Position numbers and translations under genes: made by a program. DNA of 64,000 nucleotides, taken from Paralichthys olivaceus. Lineage: Eukaryota; Chordata; Actinopteri; Pleuronectiformes; Paralichthyidae. Each line of letters begins with the position of its first letter. Position 1 is the first letter of the stretch. Under the pieces are notes generated by a model that was given only the letters and a program-made list of their open reading frames with translations, did not search any database and was not told the DNA's origin. Of this stretch, positions 14,701 to 26,700 are shown one piece after another. The DNA lies in NCBI RefSeq assembly GCF_024713975.1, contig NC_091114.1, positions 7,040,001-7,104,000 of the forward strand, read 5' to 3'.

Positions 14701-17507
14701 TTGCCAGGAATCTAATAGCACACACACACACACACACACACACACTGTCCATTGGAAGTAGAGGGATACAGAGAGATGTGCTGATTCACTCTGTGTCGGT
14801 TTAGAAGCGTTAATCTACCAGAGAATAGAGCGGGGATTAGAAAGGGCTCATGTCCCCCCTGCTCTAGGCTCGTGTCCTCTGCCAACACACCGGGCTCCCC
14901 ACCCTGTTGCCCCATTGTGCTGCGAAGAGCCAGTGGGCCCATAGGACACCCATGGTGACACAGACAGAGGACTGATGTCAGTTGTTTTCAGAGGGGACAG
15001 GCGTACAGAGCCGTGGTTGGATGGAAGTGCAAGGGAGAAAAGGTCAATGAGCTGAATCTTGAATCACTTCAAAGCATTTAAAATAGATGATATCTAACAA
15101 TGTTAGACAGTTTCTTTAACAACAATAAATCAGGTGTTTAACTCAATCCCTGTCAAGGTGAAGACAGTAGCTGTATGAAGACAAAGACCACAGGAATGAT
15201 TTTCAAAAATATCTTTGTGCCAATGAAAAGTAAAAGGAAGGACGATGACAGAGTGGGAGGGTTTGTCTGTCTGCACAGAGAACGAGAATAATCTAGAGAG
15301 CACATCATCAGCCTAATGCTGAGTAAGCAGATGCAGAGAGGCCGTTTGCTCTCATGAACCAACCACCAAAGTTCAACCAGCCTCCCTTTCACCAACGACC
15401 TGATTCAGGTCAGACCACACAGTTGGGGAGGAGAGGAGGCAGAGCTGTCGGAAGAGACAGTACTGAGAGACAGCATTGAGAGACAGGGAAGGAATGAAGA
15501 GAGAGAGAGAGAAATAAAGAATATATATATTTTTCGTATTTGTTGTATGTAATCTCGATTCGGTATGAACACATGATAACAGAGACTTTGCTTTCATTTC
15601 TATCAGGTCTTTTCTCCTACTGCTAATCGCTTGTTTTGTCTAGTCTTCTGATAGTGAGTCACTGTATTCATACGTCTGCCCTGAAGAAGCAGCGCTGCTC
15701 GGAGGGCATATTGTACCATGTTGCCTTGTAATTCAAAGATGGCTGAAGCTCTTGACAAGTTGCCATCCCCTTCACCACCCTCTCCCTGCAAAAGTATGTA
15801 CTGTATGTATTTTCTTATCTAGAAAATATCTTAAAATAACCCTCTGTCGTACTAGCTGTCTCATACTTTTATAGAAAATATTTTGAAAGCATGTTGCACA
15901 TACAGGAAATTCTTTGGTACGATACCTGGCTTTTCTGAGCATGTGCACATTCCTCTTCTTGGATTTCTTAAGCAGTTTGGGAGCCTAGTTTTGACTTCCA
16001 TAAATGATTGCAGTATAAAATCCCCCAAATTGTGAAACGGTTTGGTATAATTACTTGGAGATGAAGTTGGCCTTTTCAAACTAAAAGCCAGCAGAAATGA
16101 ATTTGCAATTGCAAAATTAGTTTTTGTTGTATTTTCTTCTGTGCCAAGAAATGGTAAATCAAGTTCATTTACATTATTGTCTGAGACTAAATTGTATATA
16201 ATTGATAAAATAAAAAGTGACTTTGACTCTGAAAAGTCACAAAATAATTTCTCGACTCGAATTTCCGCTCTGTTTCCAGCCTCTTACTCCCATCTTCTTC
16301 TAAACCGTCCTCTTCACTCACTTCTCTGCAGGTGGGTTCCCCTTCCTGTTGGGTGTGTTCTGATTGGACATCTTGTTTGCCTTGCTCTCTGACTGGCCAT
16401 CCCTCATATCTCTGGCTTGTCTGGAGTCTCCATGTCCTGTCCCTCGGCCACCTCCTCCTCCTCTACCACCACCACGTCCGCGGTGGTTCGGCTGCCTCAG
16501 TGAGGTTTGAGGTTTGGCTGCACAGAGAGAGAATAGAAGCAAGCAAACAAGTCAAGTGAAATTATGGACCCCAAGTTAACAAACACTTGAGCCTGATTTT
16601 AAAACAGAGCAGTGTATCGATATGGAAGCCACAGTGTCATTTTGTAGATATTTGATGAATATCTGCACATGCGAGAGGTAGTAATAGCTTTAATAAGCGA
16701 GCCAGCAAGCAGCAACATCACAATATCCCAAATTACACATGGCACCTTCCTGAGAAATTCAGAATCATTGTTTTTGTGTTTTTGCTATAAGATTTGTTAA
16801 TATAACTTCCAAAATACATTATGTGTGGAAGTTAAAGTGATGAATTAAACTACATGGCAAGAGCATATGATCTAAAATAGCATATGATATAAATATAGTA
16901 TCCTATAAACTAGTTTTGTGTTCCTATAGCATTTTGCTCCTCAATGTAGGACTGGTGACATCACTACTAACACTACTGGAAGGAATAACTGTCAATATAA
17001 CACAGAGCAGAATTACTGTATGTGTTTCATGATTCAAGCACAGCATGACATGACATTTCTGCTGAGTGACATCACCATTACACCTTGTTGTGCATAGCCC
17101 TTAGTCATTTCCACTCCACACTCCTCTTCATCTTCCCCCATTCCTCCTCCTACAGTTCTTTTTGTTGTCACTCTTTTCTTCATCTTGCTTTTTCCCAGCA
17201 GGGTCTAGAACTTTCTCCTGCTTTCTCATATTCTATCTTTTAGAGAGATTGTTGAATCTCATTCAGTCTTTTCAGTGACAAAACAGCAACGAGCCAGTGA
17301 ATCAGTGAACATCTTAAAAACTCAAAACTAGGCAATTTCGACTTCGCTTGTCTCCCTGAGTGGATATATATGCTTAGCCTATATGTGCTACTTCATCAGT
17401 AAATAAATACGACAAATCTTCCAGAGACCCACAGATGTTACAGAAACTCAGCAGGTACACATGCACACAGGCACAAGCTTAATTATCATGCAAATATAAG
17501 CAATAGA

Positions 17508-17543
<36 letters not shown>

Positions 17544-18163
17544 TGCATCAGACGCCACGTCACCTCACCGGTGTGGACACACAATCCTTGGCCTATCTTT
17601 GTCTGAATATAAACATCCCCAGATGGTGTAGGAGAGAACAAGAGGGAGTGAGGGAGGGAGAGAGGTTGATTTGCGAATCAGCTGCTTTTCGCTTGCAGCT
17701 GAGTCTCAGCAGCTATAGGCTCTATTAGCCTCAAACCTCAACACTCTACCCCACTCTCCCTCTTTCTGACTCCCTCCTTCCCTGTCATCTGTCCCCTCCC
17801 TTCTTACCATTTCACCATCCTACTGCCTTTCTTTCCCGCTTGCTGCCACTGCTCCCCTCTCCTTTTCTCCTTCCTCTCTCGCCTCTCTGCACTACCACCT
17901 CCTGCATCCTCTTCTGACTCTTTAAGAAGATTCTGCAGCATCACAATCATATGGAGGTTTATATGCTGCAGTGTGTGCATGTGTTTTTATTAATGCACGT
18001 TTGGATATGTGCATGTCTGGTACTTTTTATGAGTGTGTTTGTAGAGCAGACATTAAATAAAGGTTTAGACGTGCATGTGTACATGCACAGTACATGTATG
18101 TGTATGCTGACATCTTTAAACACTGATACCTGAGTAGCCTAGAAAATTGTGCATTGCTCTGCT

Positions 18164-18198
<35 letters not shown>

Positions 18199-20038
18199 TA
18201 TTCTTGGAACTGCAGGTCTCCACAGAGCAACAGTTAAAATAGGCCAGTTATTCATCCACACATAGATTCACAGTATTTTTCTTAGGTTCCATTGTCACAG
18301 TACTGATACACACACACACTGGACACTTTGTAATTCTCCCCTGCTGCAGTCCTGGTGCACTGTAGCTCAAGCCCCAAGAGGAGCCAGGGAAAGGTTGGGA
18401 AAATGTGGTTGTTGTGGATGCCAGAGACGTCACAGTAGAACTCAATATATATGTAATTTCACGCAAAATCCAATTGCAGATGATTTCTTCTTATTGTGCC
18501 CACATTTATTTGCACTCCTTGACAAAGAAAAGCGAAATACTGATAAAAGATAAAAGTCTTCTTCAGCCTTCAGCCCTAAAGCTGTTTTCAGACACGACCT
18601 ATGGGTAAAATCTAGAGCTTTCAAAGATGATGCATTTATATTTAGGTTTAAGATACAAAATATAAAGTACATGCTACATGTATACTCCTTCAATTTAAGC
18701 AGGAACTGCTACATTTAATGCAACTATCCATCCATTATCTATATAGCTTATCCTATGAGGGTCATAGGGATGCTGGAGCTAATAACATTGCAATACCTAA
18801 CTGATTTACAGCCAACTCGTGACACTGAAGATGTAAGTTAAAAATAACTGTATCACTGGAAAGTGCTGTAAGATTACAGGTGGTGTGTGCAGCTTGTAAA
18901 CTGGATTACATTCCTTTTGGATACTATAATGAAAATCACATTGAAAATTACATTAGGGCTATTACCTTGCCATTTCTGTTCCTACCTAATTTACAGTAAG
19001 CATCAACTTGTTGACTGTTGAAGAAATTGTGAATTCCCACATGCACGAAGGCTGTGTGATCTGTTTTCAAACACTCCTCCTAAAGAAATGGCTGTGCAGC
19101 TGTGCAACTGCCCCCAAATTCTGAGTAAATCTTACCATTGAGGACAAGTGGTGCTGCTGGTTTGACCCTCATCTGGGTGTTGACCAGGTGGGGTCGGCCT
19201 GTCTTCTTGGAGCTGCGCTGGCGAGCCACCACCTTGGCTATATGGGACGTCTCATTGGCCCCCGAGGCAAAATAGACCATCTGAGGAGAGAGAGGGTTAC
19301 ACGGATATATAATATCAAAAACTGATCACAAGGTCGATGAAGCTGTTGACTCCACTAGCCACACAGGATAATTATTTCATGCTACTTAATGGATCACTGG
19401 CATCATCATTGTTTTAACCTGACTGGGTAAATGGGAAAACATTTTTAACTAATTACTAGGACATTGAGAAGGTTGAGGCAGACTGTCCTGGCAAGTAAAC
19501 TATAGCTATGGTCCATATATTTGAAAGAGGACTCCTTTCCAACATGTTTAATTGAGTTTTGGTTGTGACATACAGTAATTGGATACCTTCCTGTATGGGG
19601 CGCTCCAACAACACTCAGACACATTTAAAACGGATCCATATATTGTCAGAATCCCACAAAGAATATGCCATCATCATTTGGGCAAAGGTCATTACTGTAT
19701 AGGAGCTCTTACTCTAACAAATACTGGTAAACAAACTGCTGTCATCAGCTTATGAATTTCATCTGGATTTGTTATATGAGCTATATCATAAATGTTTTGT
19801 GGCACTAGTCAAACAAGGCACACACACACACCTCTCCAGAGCGGTTGCGCTCCATGCGAACAACTGACGACATGCCAGCTAGCAGTGTGTCCAGGTGGTT
19901 GTGTCCCAGTTGTTTGTGTGGTATCTGCTCTCCGGTGAGCTCCTTGTACTCTGACTGTAGACGTGACAGCGACACTCCATTCTTGTTGGCCTGGAGGATG
20001 GCCCGCAGCATCTTCTTCACCAGCTCCCTGTCAGCCAT
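5783..20038 (-). CDS. tdrd7: Tudor domain-containing protein 7 (TDRD7)
   Basis: Nineteen coding exons in plus coordinates, 5' to 3' on the minus strand: 20038-19832, 19280-19136, 16517-16322, 14300-14218, 13526-13318, 12967-12599, 12513-12206, 12129-11937, 11555-11444, 11340-11138, 11053-10919, 9198-9115, 8334-8200, 8101-7991, 7845-7697, 7597-7359, 6832-6649, 6491-6331, 6003-5783. Total is 1147 aa; the human protein is about 1100. LOTUS/OST-HTH 1 is at residues 1-75 ([16 protein letters not shown] start), LOTUS 2 about 225-290 and LOTUS 3 about 365-435, the latter two sharing KYSNG(F/L)W. Three Tudor-type modules lie at about 540-675, 720-835 and 960-1075; [12 protein letters not shown] is a Tudor core. 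The C-terminus ([23 protein letters not shown], read in part) matches vertebrate TDRD7 closely. TDRD7 is a germ-granule and lens RNA-granule scaffold: LOTUS domains bind RNA or Vasa-type helicases, and Tudor domains bind methyl-arginine. An RG-rich linker (residues about 120-150) and a Pro/Ser-rich linker (about 285-365) separate the LOTUS domains. The a/b paralogue was not resolved. Confidence 0.95.
8560..8900. repeat. Probable interspersed repeat in a tdrd7 intron
   Basis: The phrase aactcccattatcccaag and the surrounding sequence resemble repeats I recall as common in percomorph introns. The rest of this intron (8335-9114) holds nothing else I recognise. Recognition is from memory and only moderate. 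Confidence 0.3.
9199..10918. other. Long tdrd7 intron without recognisable content
   Basis: A 1.7-kb AT-rich intron between Tudor-region exons. I found no ORF with domain features and no clear repeat on either strand. Confidence 0.5.
13085..13230. repeat. Teleost interspersed repeat ('gagggtcacaggggg...cagttgacattggg' family)
   Basis: The text 'ctgcttatccttttgagggt', 'cccagttgacattgggtgag' and 'cgctagcccatcacagggc' matches a repeat tail I recognise as very abundant in fish genomes. A decayed second copy is at about 18722-18800. It lies in the tdrd7 intron between exons 5 and 6. Confidence 0.7.
14301..16321. other. tdrd7 intron with a CA microsatellite
   Basis: A 2.0-kb intron. It contains (CA)n at 14719-14745 and a short ATTC repeat just before it. 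No gene is seen; the ORFs here lack domain features. Confidence 0.5.
14719..14745. repeat. (CA)n microsatellite
   Basis: About 13 uninterrupted CA dinucleotides. Confidence 0.95.
17509..17539. repeat. (AC)n microsatellite
   Basis: About 15 AC dinucleotides in a row. Confidence 0.95.
17740..17935. repeat. Polypyrimidine-rich low-complexity tract
   Basis: The plus strand is dominated by C and T (ccctccttccc-type text) for almost 200 bases, making it purine-rich in the tdrd7 transcript. It is low complexity rather than a tandem unit. Confidence 0.7.
18167..18197. repeat. (GT)n microsatellite
   Basis: About 15 GT dinucleotides in a row. Confidence 0.95.
18722..18800. repeat. Decayed copy of the 13.1-kb interspersed repeat
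   Basis: 'agcttatcctatgagggtca' followed by 'ctggagctaata' parallels the start of the 13085-13230 element, with several substitutions and a truncated end. Confidence 0.5.
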
Positions 20039-20865
20039 CTGAAAAAGATGCAGCTCCTTTGTAAGCAATCAAAAACTCCATATAAAGCATGTAAACAAAA
20101 ATATACAACACAACAACGACACTATGCCATGAACTCAGCTTTAGCTTCCATCAGCTTGCATTTAGATTGAATACACCCTTTGGGTCATTGGCTTACTGGT
20201 TATAAAAGTTTTTTTTTAGTAAGCAGTGTGTTTAAGTAGTATTCCATTCATCTGTCTTTTAAGTAGGCATTTATTGGTGGATTAGCTCTTCCAAATTATC
20301 CCACCAAATCACCAGGTGATAAAGTGTTACCCTGAACACATTGCTTTGTACAAGTGCTTCAAGTTCAAGATACTCCCGATTAACTCCTGTTGTGCAGCCA
20401 GTTATACTCCGCCCCTTTAGAAGTGAAAAACTTTCAGTTTCTATTCTAGTCACCCTCTACGGGAAATAATAAAAAACAGTGCAAAGTACAAATCAGTACA
20501 TATGTTTGATATATTAAAAATACCTGGAAATTGGAAACCCAAGAAGAACAGTGATGAAGAAAAAAATGTGAGAATACGTTTCACTGAAAAACAAGTGAAC
20601 TGGACTTGTCGGATAAACACTTTAGTGCCACTGATTTAGCCACTTTGTGCACATGAAATGTATAACATTCAGCAGAGCACGAAAGGTTTACAACACTTCA
20701 CCTCTGTGTCTGACAGAGAACACTCTGTTTAACTTGAATATGTGTGTATGAGATGTAGTTTGTTTTATATTATGTTTCATATTTTGTATCGGTTTTATAT
20801 TTTTACATTTTGCTTGGTGTGTTGTGTGCCTGATACATTGCTGATATAACACACGGAAGTTCTTT

Positions 20866-21011
20866 TATCTATCTATCCATCTATCTCTCTACCTACCCAT
20901 CCATCCAGATCTTTCTATCTCTCTCTCCCTCTCTCCCTACCCATCCATCCATCCATCCATCTATCTCTCTCTCTAGCTACCCATCCATCCATCCATCCAT
21001 CTATCTATCTG
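20866..21011. repeat. ATCT/ATCC tetranucleotide microsatellite
   Basis: Interrupted arrays of atct, atcc and ctct units over about 145 bases. It lies between the first coding exon of tdrd7 and its probable promoter. Confidence 0.9.
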
Positions 21012-21099
21012 AAGAATTATAACTAAACGGTGACTGCGCAGTGATCAAGTTGAATGTGAGAAGTCTCCGTGTAAACAAGTGAAGTGTTCTCATGGACGC

Positions 21100-21900
21100 T
21101 GTCTACTCCAGCACTGAGGCCACTTGTTGATTTGTTCGGCTCAGCGAAACTCAGAGTGACGTAACGCGTCGCACTCGGACTCCACGCCCTCAGTGAGCAC
21201 TGAACTATGTGGATGAAGTTTCTCTTTCTTTTTTAATTCTCTGAGTAACCCTGTGTGTCCCCGCTCCAGACAGACACACTCACACACTCACACACTTCTG
21301 GACTCCACGAAGTGTCCGCGCAGGAAAACAACACAGCGCGCGACACCGAGTTAAATCCTCCACGGCAGCGGTTCGTCAAGCTCGCGACCGGATGAGACCT
21401 TCGGTATGAAGGCACATGAACATCCTCTACAAAATAAAACGATCACGCCCTCACGGAATGGCTGCTGCGATGCACACCAGTCACACACGGTATTATTTTG
21501 AAAGTCACAACCAGAAACACATATTTGTGTCCTAGTTGGCTTGAAGGTTTTCGAGCCATCCTGGCCGGGACTGTGGAAGAGGGGGAAATGATCACCTGGT
21601 AAAACTTTGCAAAGTGATTGTTGTAAAAGTCAATAATAATAGCAACGACACAAATGATAGAAAAAGCACCATACCTTGCTCTGAAGCGCCGGCACGGTGA
21701 GGTCAGGATCGGGTCCACTCGCTGTCACCGCCGCGGGGCTGCGGCCGGAGCTCTGTCCCCGTGTGTTTGTCAGCCGGTCCTCTGCCTGCCTCTCCTCCGC
21801 CTCCTGATTGGTCCGCTGTGCCTGGGCCTCCGTCTGATTACACGTCAACGTGCATCCAGAGACACGTCTCCTGTCCATCACCTTCTGCTGTGGGAGTGTA
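21100..21900 (-). promoter_or_regulatory. tdrd7: CpG-rich probable promoter and 5'UTR region of tdrd7
   Basis: This segment is far richer in CpG than its surroundings (for example tgacgtaacgcgtcgc near 21157, gcgcgcgacaccgag near 21335, caccgccgcggggct near 21725). On the minus strand a donor-like gcaag|gtatgg near 21674 could end a non-coding first exon that splices to the acceptor just before the ATG at 20038. An inverted CCAAT box lies near 21808. No coding ORF is needed to explain it. This is inference from composition and splice motifs. Confidence 0.5.
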
Positions 21901-22749
21901 GCTGCAGTGTGCTGAGCTTTTACTTCTTATCATCCAATCTTTCTCACTGCTCTTCTCTGACAAGGCAAACATGTCCACACAACCTCTTATCCTCGTAAAA
22001 TACATTAGAGTATTAAAGCAAAGCAGATTAAACACCAGTAACAATTATTCCCATTATATATTCATCTGCGAAAAGATGGCATCCGAATAGTTTTCTGACT
22101 TTGGCCTCTCATAATGAAAATCTGGAAGCTGGAACTATTTTTATTCTCTAGTCTACTTTATATTCGGCAAACTATTTTTTGAATGATGTTTGGTTGCACA
22201 TTTAGGCTACATGCATCTGCCATTCCCATTACTTGATTCTCTGTCACTAACTACGTTTAAACTATGGTTCTGCTTAAATATCTAATGGATAAATTAGTGA
22301 TAAGACTACATTTGGTTTAAAAACCTCAGATAATATTGATTAAGCTTTTCATTGTGTTACTTTGACCCCTTTCCCCCAATCATTCTTATCAATGGATTGA
22401 ATTGAAATCTCACTTAACAAGCACCCTGTGTGCTGAGATTTACAGATTAGAGAGCAAAAAGCTCTGTGACAATGGGAACACTCAGGACCTCTCATTGATT
22501 CCTGTTTTTGTTTATTTTACACTTATAATTTACACTATGATTAAACGTTTTTAACTAGAGGTTATTGTACAGCTTTTGTCACAGCTTTGGTGACAATAAT
22601 GACAGCACAGGGCCAAAAAATAAACCACAATAAGTAAAAAATGCAAGAGAAAGGCAACAAACCCCATCACTGCAGAGGACTGTGGGTCTACAGCTGAGTG
22701 ATTAATCACGAAGTCCACACGGCCACTGGGGGCGCTAAGTTCCACTCCC

Positions 22750-22935
22750 CCTTCTTCTTCTTCTTTTATCTTTGGGCTGTCAGGCCACCGGAAGTGACCT
22801 GTCAAAACCGGAACAGGCTGGAGGATTTTCCAAGCTAGGTTGCCAAAAAAATAACAACAGGGTTTAATTGACTGTCTGCATGTTCGGACCAAGGAGATTT
22901 ATTTAAAGTCAGGGATCTCTGTGTATGCCAGGTGG
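22750..22935 (+). promoter_or_regulatory. dctn1: Probable dctn1 core promoter and first non-coding exon
   Basis: An ETS-type motif ccggaagt lies at 22788-22795, followed closely by a second accggaac. A donor-like gccag|gtgggt ends a possible untranslated exon at 22931. The first coding ATG is at 23727. TATA-less ETS-type promoters are common for housekeeping genes such as dynactin. No transcript evidence is available here. Confidence 0.45.
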
Positions 22936-23726
22936 GTGAAGTTACAGAAAGCTGATATTTTATGTTCGACGTTAACTCGCTGTATGACTTTAGCTTTCTT
23001 GCTAACGTTGGCAGCCCAATTGTCAAGTGGTTCAACGTTAACAAAGCTAACAAAGCTGAAATCTGATTCCCAACTAAAGCGTTAGCTGAGCTGTTTTAAA
23101 GTAGTGTCGTGCTTCAATGTCTATTTTAGAGCGTGACTCAAGCTAACGATGCAGTGCCATATGTCCAACGTTATATAGCTGTATTGCCATCACTGTATGT
23201 TTCCTATGTCTCCATTTATTTCTTTGTCCTTTTTTTGTCAAGAATCTTTTGGAACCTGTGATGCTATACCTAACCCATATGTGGTTTTATGGCAAACAAA
23301 ACAAGCAGCTAAAAACAATTCGTTCCAGGCCTTCAAAATAACAGCTGCAAGCTAGCTAACGTTAGCCATCGTTTGCCAGCTGGTGACTGACTGTATGGTT
23401 AAGAGTTCATTGTTGGCATTTGTTAAATGGTTAATCTCACAGTACATGAAATGGTTAAATGTATAAAGAGGTTATATAGAGGTTGGGCTAGTTAATTGAG
23501 TGGACTCAATGAAAACAGTAAAGCTAGCATCTGTGGGAGACAGCAGCTAGTTCCCCATCCTCCCTCCTCTTTCAGTGACGTGACAGACCTCTAGGATCCC
23601 TCCCTAAAATCCTCCTCATGTATTGTCCTTCTCTCCCGGAGAAGAGGAAGGAATGTGAAAACAGAGGAAAAGTAGCATTTGAATCGTATCTTAATACTGG
23701 AGGTGAAATTATACTAATTTTCAATC
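22936..23726. other. 5' intron/UTR region of dctn1
   Basis: There are repeated 'gctaacgtt/gctagctaacg' words near 22980-23360. No gene recognised. The segment just before 23727 reads directly into the start exon. Confidence 0.4.
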
Positions 23727-26700
23727 ATGGCTTTAAACAGGCGACATTCCTATACCCCCAGGGTGAGTAACATGATCAATACTCATCAAATAATGTTTTA
23801 TTTAGTGCATCAATGCTCATTTTGATTCATGCATTTGATCATTAGAAGTTGTACCATTGTTATTTAAAAAGCAAGAGTTTGTGACACTCACCATAAAGTG
23901 GTTGTAGGTTTGCATCTTCATCAGATAAAATCTGTAATAATGTTTTTTTGGAAAGTCTTGATTATCCTGTATGGAAGATGAAATTCCTGTCCTTACGTTT
24001 AACCCATTGTTCCTATTTCACTGCTTTCAGTTGTATTCATTTTAGAGGATTCTGTAAAACTGTCTCTGCTTCTCTTAAACTAACAAAACCCTTTGCCACA
24101 GCATCTACCATAGAGCTTTGATAAACCCTTTTCCATCCAGTTTTCTGCCCTGTAGTTTAAAACTGTGAGTCAGCATGAATTCACATGTCCCTACAGCTCT
24201 ATTAAAGGATTACACTCAACCGCAGTCCTAGTTTGTCCTGAATGAGCATCTTTGTGTGAGCAAGGCAGAGATATGGCTTGTTTATAAGGAGGTCTGTTGA
24301 GACCTAGACATATGACTGGGTGCATGATTGTGTTTCTGTGCTCTGTGGCCTTAGGACTAACTTGTTACCGAACATTTTTAATGAGAGAATTATGGGGCAT
24401 TATAAACAACACTATTTATCCTTGAATTTTAGAGGTCTGATAGATAATATTAGAAAAATCTCATACTCTTCTTAAGCTTAATCTATTTGATCAGAATTAG
24501 TTCACATAAAAAAGATAAAATGTCTAAGACATTATGACATGTTAACAATAAATTCTCTGAAATTAAATGACTTCACCCTTCTTCTTCATTGCCACCTTGC
24601 TCCACCACACTCCTCACTCTCATTGGTAACTAACCTTCCTCTTCTTTCTCTTTCCCCTTCAGCTGACCAGCGCACTGATCAGCAAAATGAGCAGTGCAGG
24701 AATAGTGGAGAGTGGTAAACCTCCAAAGGTGGGTCAACTCTCAAGAAAAAAAAAAAAAGAAACATAAATAAAGAAATTACTTTTAACTAGAACATAACAA
24801 CTCACTCTTCTTGTGTTTACCTTTTCCTAGATTGGCTCTACAGTAGAGGTGACAGGGAAGGGTCAGCGCGGCACTGTCGCCTACATCGGCGCCACCCTCT
24901 TTGCCTCTGGGAAATGGGTGGGTGTTATACTTGATGAGCCAAAAGGCAAGAATGATGGCACCGTGCAGGGGAAACGCTACTTCACCTGTGAGGAAAATCA
25001 TGGGATATTTGTCAGACAGTCGCAGGTTAGTCAAATAAATATGTTTTGATGTAATGATGTAGTGTATGTTGTGCTCACAAGTGTTGTGATCATGTACACT
25101 GCAGTCTGCTTTCAACCATGTAATCACATGGATTGCTTCACATGCTTGGTTGAGAGTGGTTTGGCAGCATGGTTGTCATTGTTTTAACAGAGACGTAACT
25201 TTTAAAAATAAGGATTTGTCCAATACGACAGTTGATTAGAACATAAATTATTAAAACATACAGCAGGGCTCCAGAGTGGGACCAAATATTTGTGAAGTGT
25301 GACAAAAAATGTTCCTTGGTCACACTGGCCAAGATATATCGAGTGTGTCTCATAAAGTGTGAATACAGGATTAGAACTGTGGGCCCATGCTATAAAACAA
25401 TTAGTGCCGCTGCGTACCAATAAATTCCTGGATCTATAGGCAGTAATACTCGTAGTAGTACAGTTTAAGTCATGATACCAATCCCTAATGCTAGTAGGGA
25501 GTGTCAGTAGTTTTATATTTCTGCAAAACATTTCTATTTCAGCATTTACTAATAAAAAATTAAAGGTTCTTGTTACTGCCTCTGCCCCTTGATGCTTGTA
25601 TGTTGTTGTGATCACATTCTTGTGTGTGGGTGTGTGTGTACGTATAGCTTCAGGTGGTGGAAGAGGGCTCCAGTGCCACCTCACCAGATACTCCTGAGTT
25701 TGCTCTTGCCAAGATTCTCAGACAAAAAGGTAAGACAAGAACACAGTTGCGTCTGAAATTCGTACTTAAAGTGGCACATCAAAGTGAATAATAATAACAG
25801 TAAATGATAATATGGATACTTAATGTTTCCTCCAGAAATTCCAGAGACTCCAAAAACATCCAAACAGGTAGGCAACAATCTGCTGCCTTTGTTTTTTATT
25901 TGTTATATAATTATCTTTTTTTGTTTTCATGACTCAGCTTTAGAATATTTAAAGGTAATACCTGCCCTGTCCAGAGCAGTTATACTGCTTTAAATGTACG
26001 GAACAAACTTAATTAAACCTATTAAAAGCAAATAAATAAATTTCAAAGAGGGGTGATATGACTATCAACCCTCTCTCTGACATATGCAGTGTTTTCCTGA
26101 CCAGAAATGCTTTGTGTTAGTTTTTGTCTTTTTTTTTTCCCTTTTAATTTCACTTTATAATTTATCTGTTGTACCCTCTTTATATACAGTCTATGGTTTT
26201 ACCTCAGCTTTGGGTTGATGTCCCATTTGTGTTTTTCTGAATACTTTTCACAGACACCAATGAATGTTAAGAAGGTAGAAATATTTCAATCTAAAATATT
26301 TTCTTTGCTTTGGTTGTTGCTAATCATACTAATGTGCGGACTCACATTTTGCACATCACTTATTGATCATTCATTTTCACAGTTTTCTCTTTTTGGTTTT
26401 GTGCACGAGACGTTTTTCGTTTTCTCACTTTTACTCATTTTATTCCGGTGAAATCATCCAGCATAAAAAACAAAAGAACAAAATTATGACCATGTTAAAT
26501 TCATCATGATGGTGTCTTTGTCCACTTGGCCTCACAACTAATTGAAATTTTGTCACAGTTGTGACTTTGTTGCATGAATTCACACGTCTTGTTCCTTGAT
26601 TCATGAAGAATAACTTCTTTGAAATATTGCATGCCGCCTTCAGACCTGTGCTCAGTGGAATAAACTAACAGATGTATGCTTATTATGTGCTGCTTATCTC

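Larger units (their letters stand above)
16518..19135. other. Long tdrd7 intron, low-complexity rich
   Basis: A 2.6-kb intron holding (AC)n at 17509-17539, a pyrimidine-rich run of nearly 200 bases at about 17740-17935, (GT)n at 18167-18197, and a decayed copy of the 13.1-kb repeat near 18722-18800. No coding sequence recognised. Confidence 0.55.

Noticed and set aside
25202..25684. 160-aa minus-strand ORF inside a dctn1 intron
   Set aside because: It spans intron and dctn1 exon 4 antisense; no domain, no splice partners and no recognised homology.
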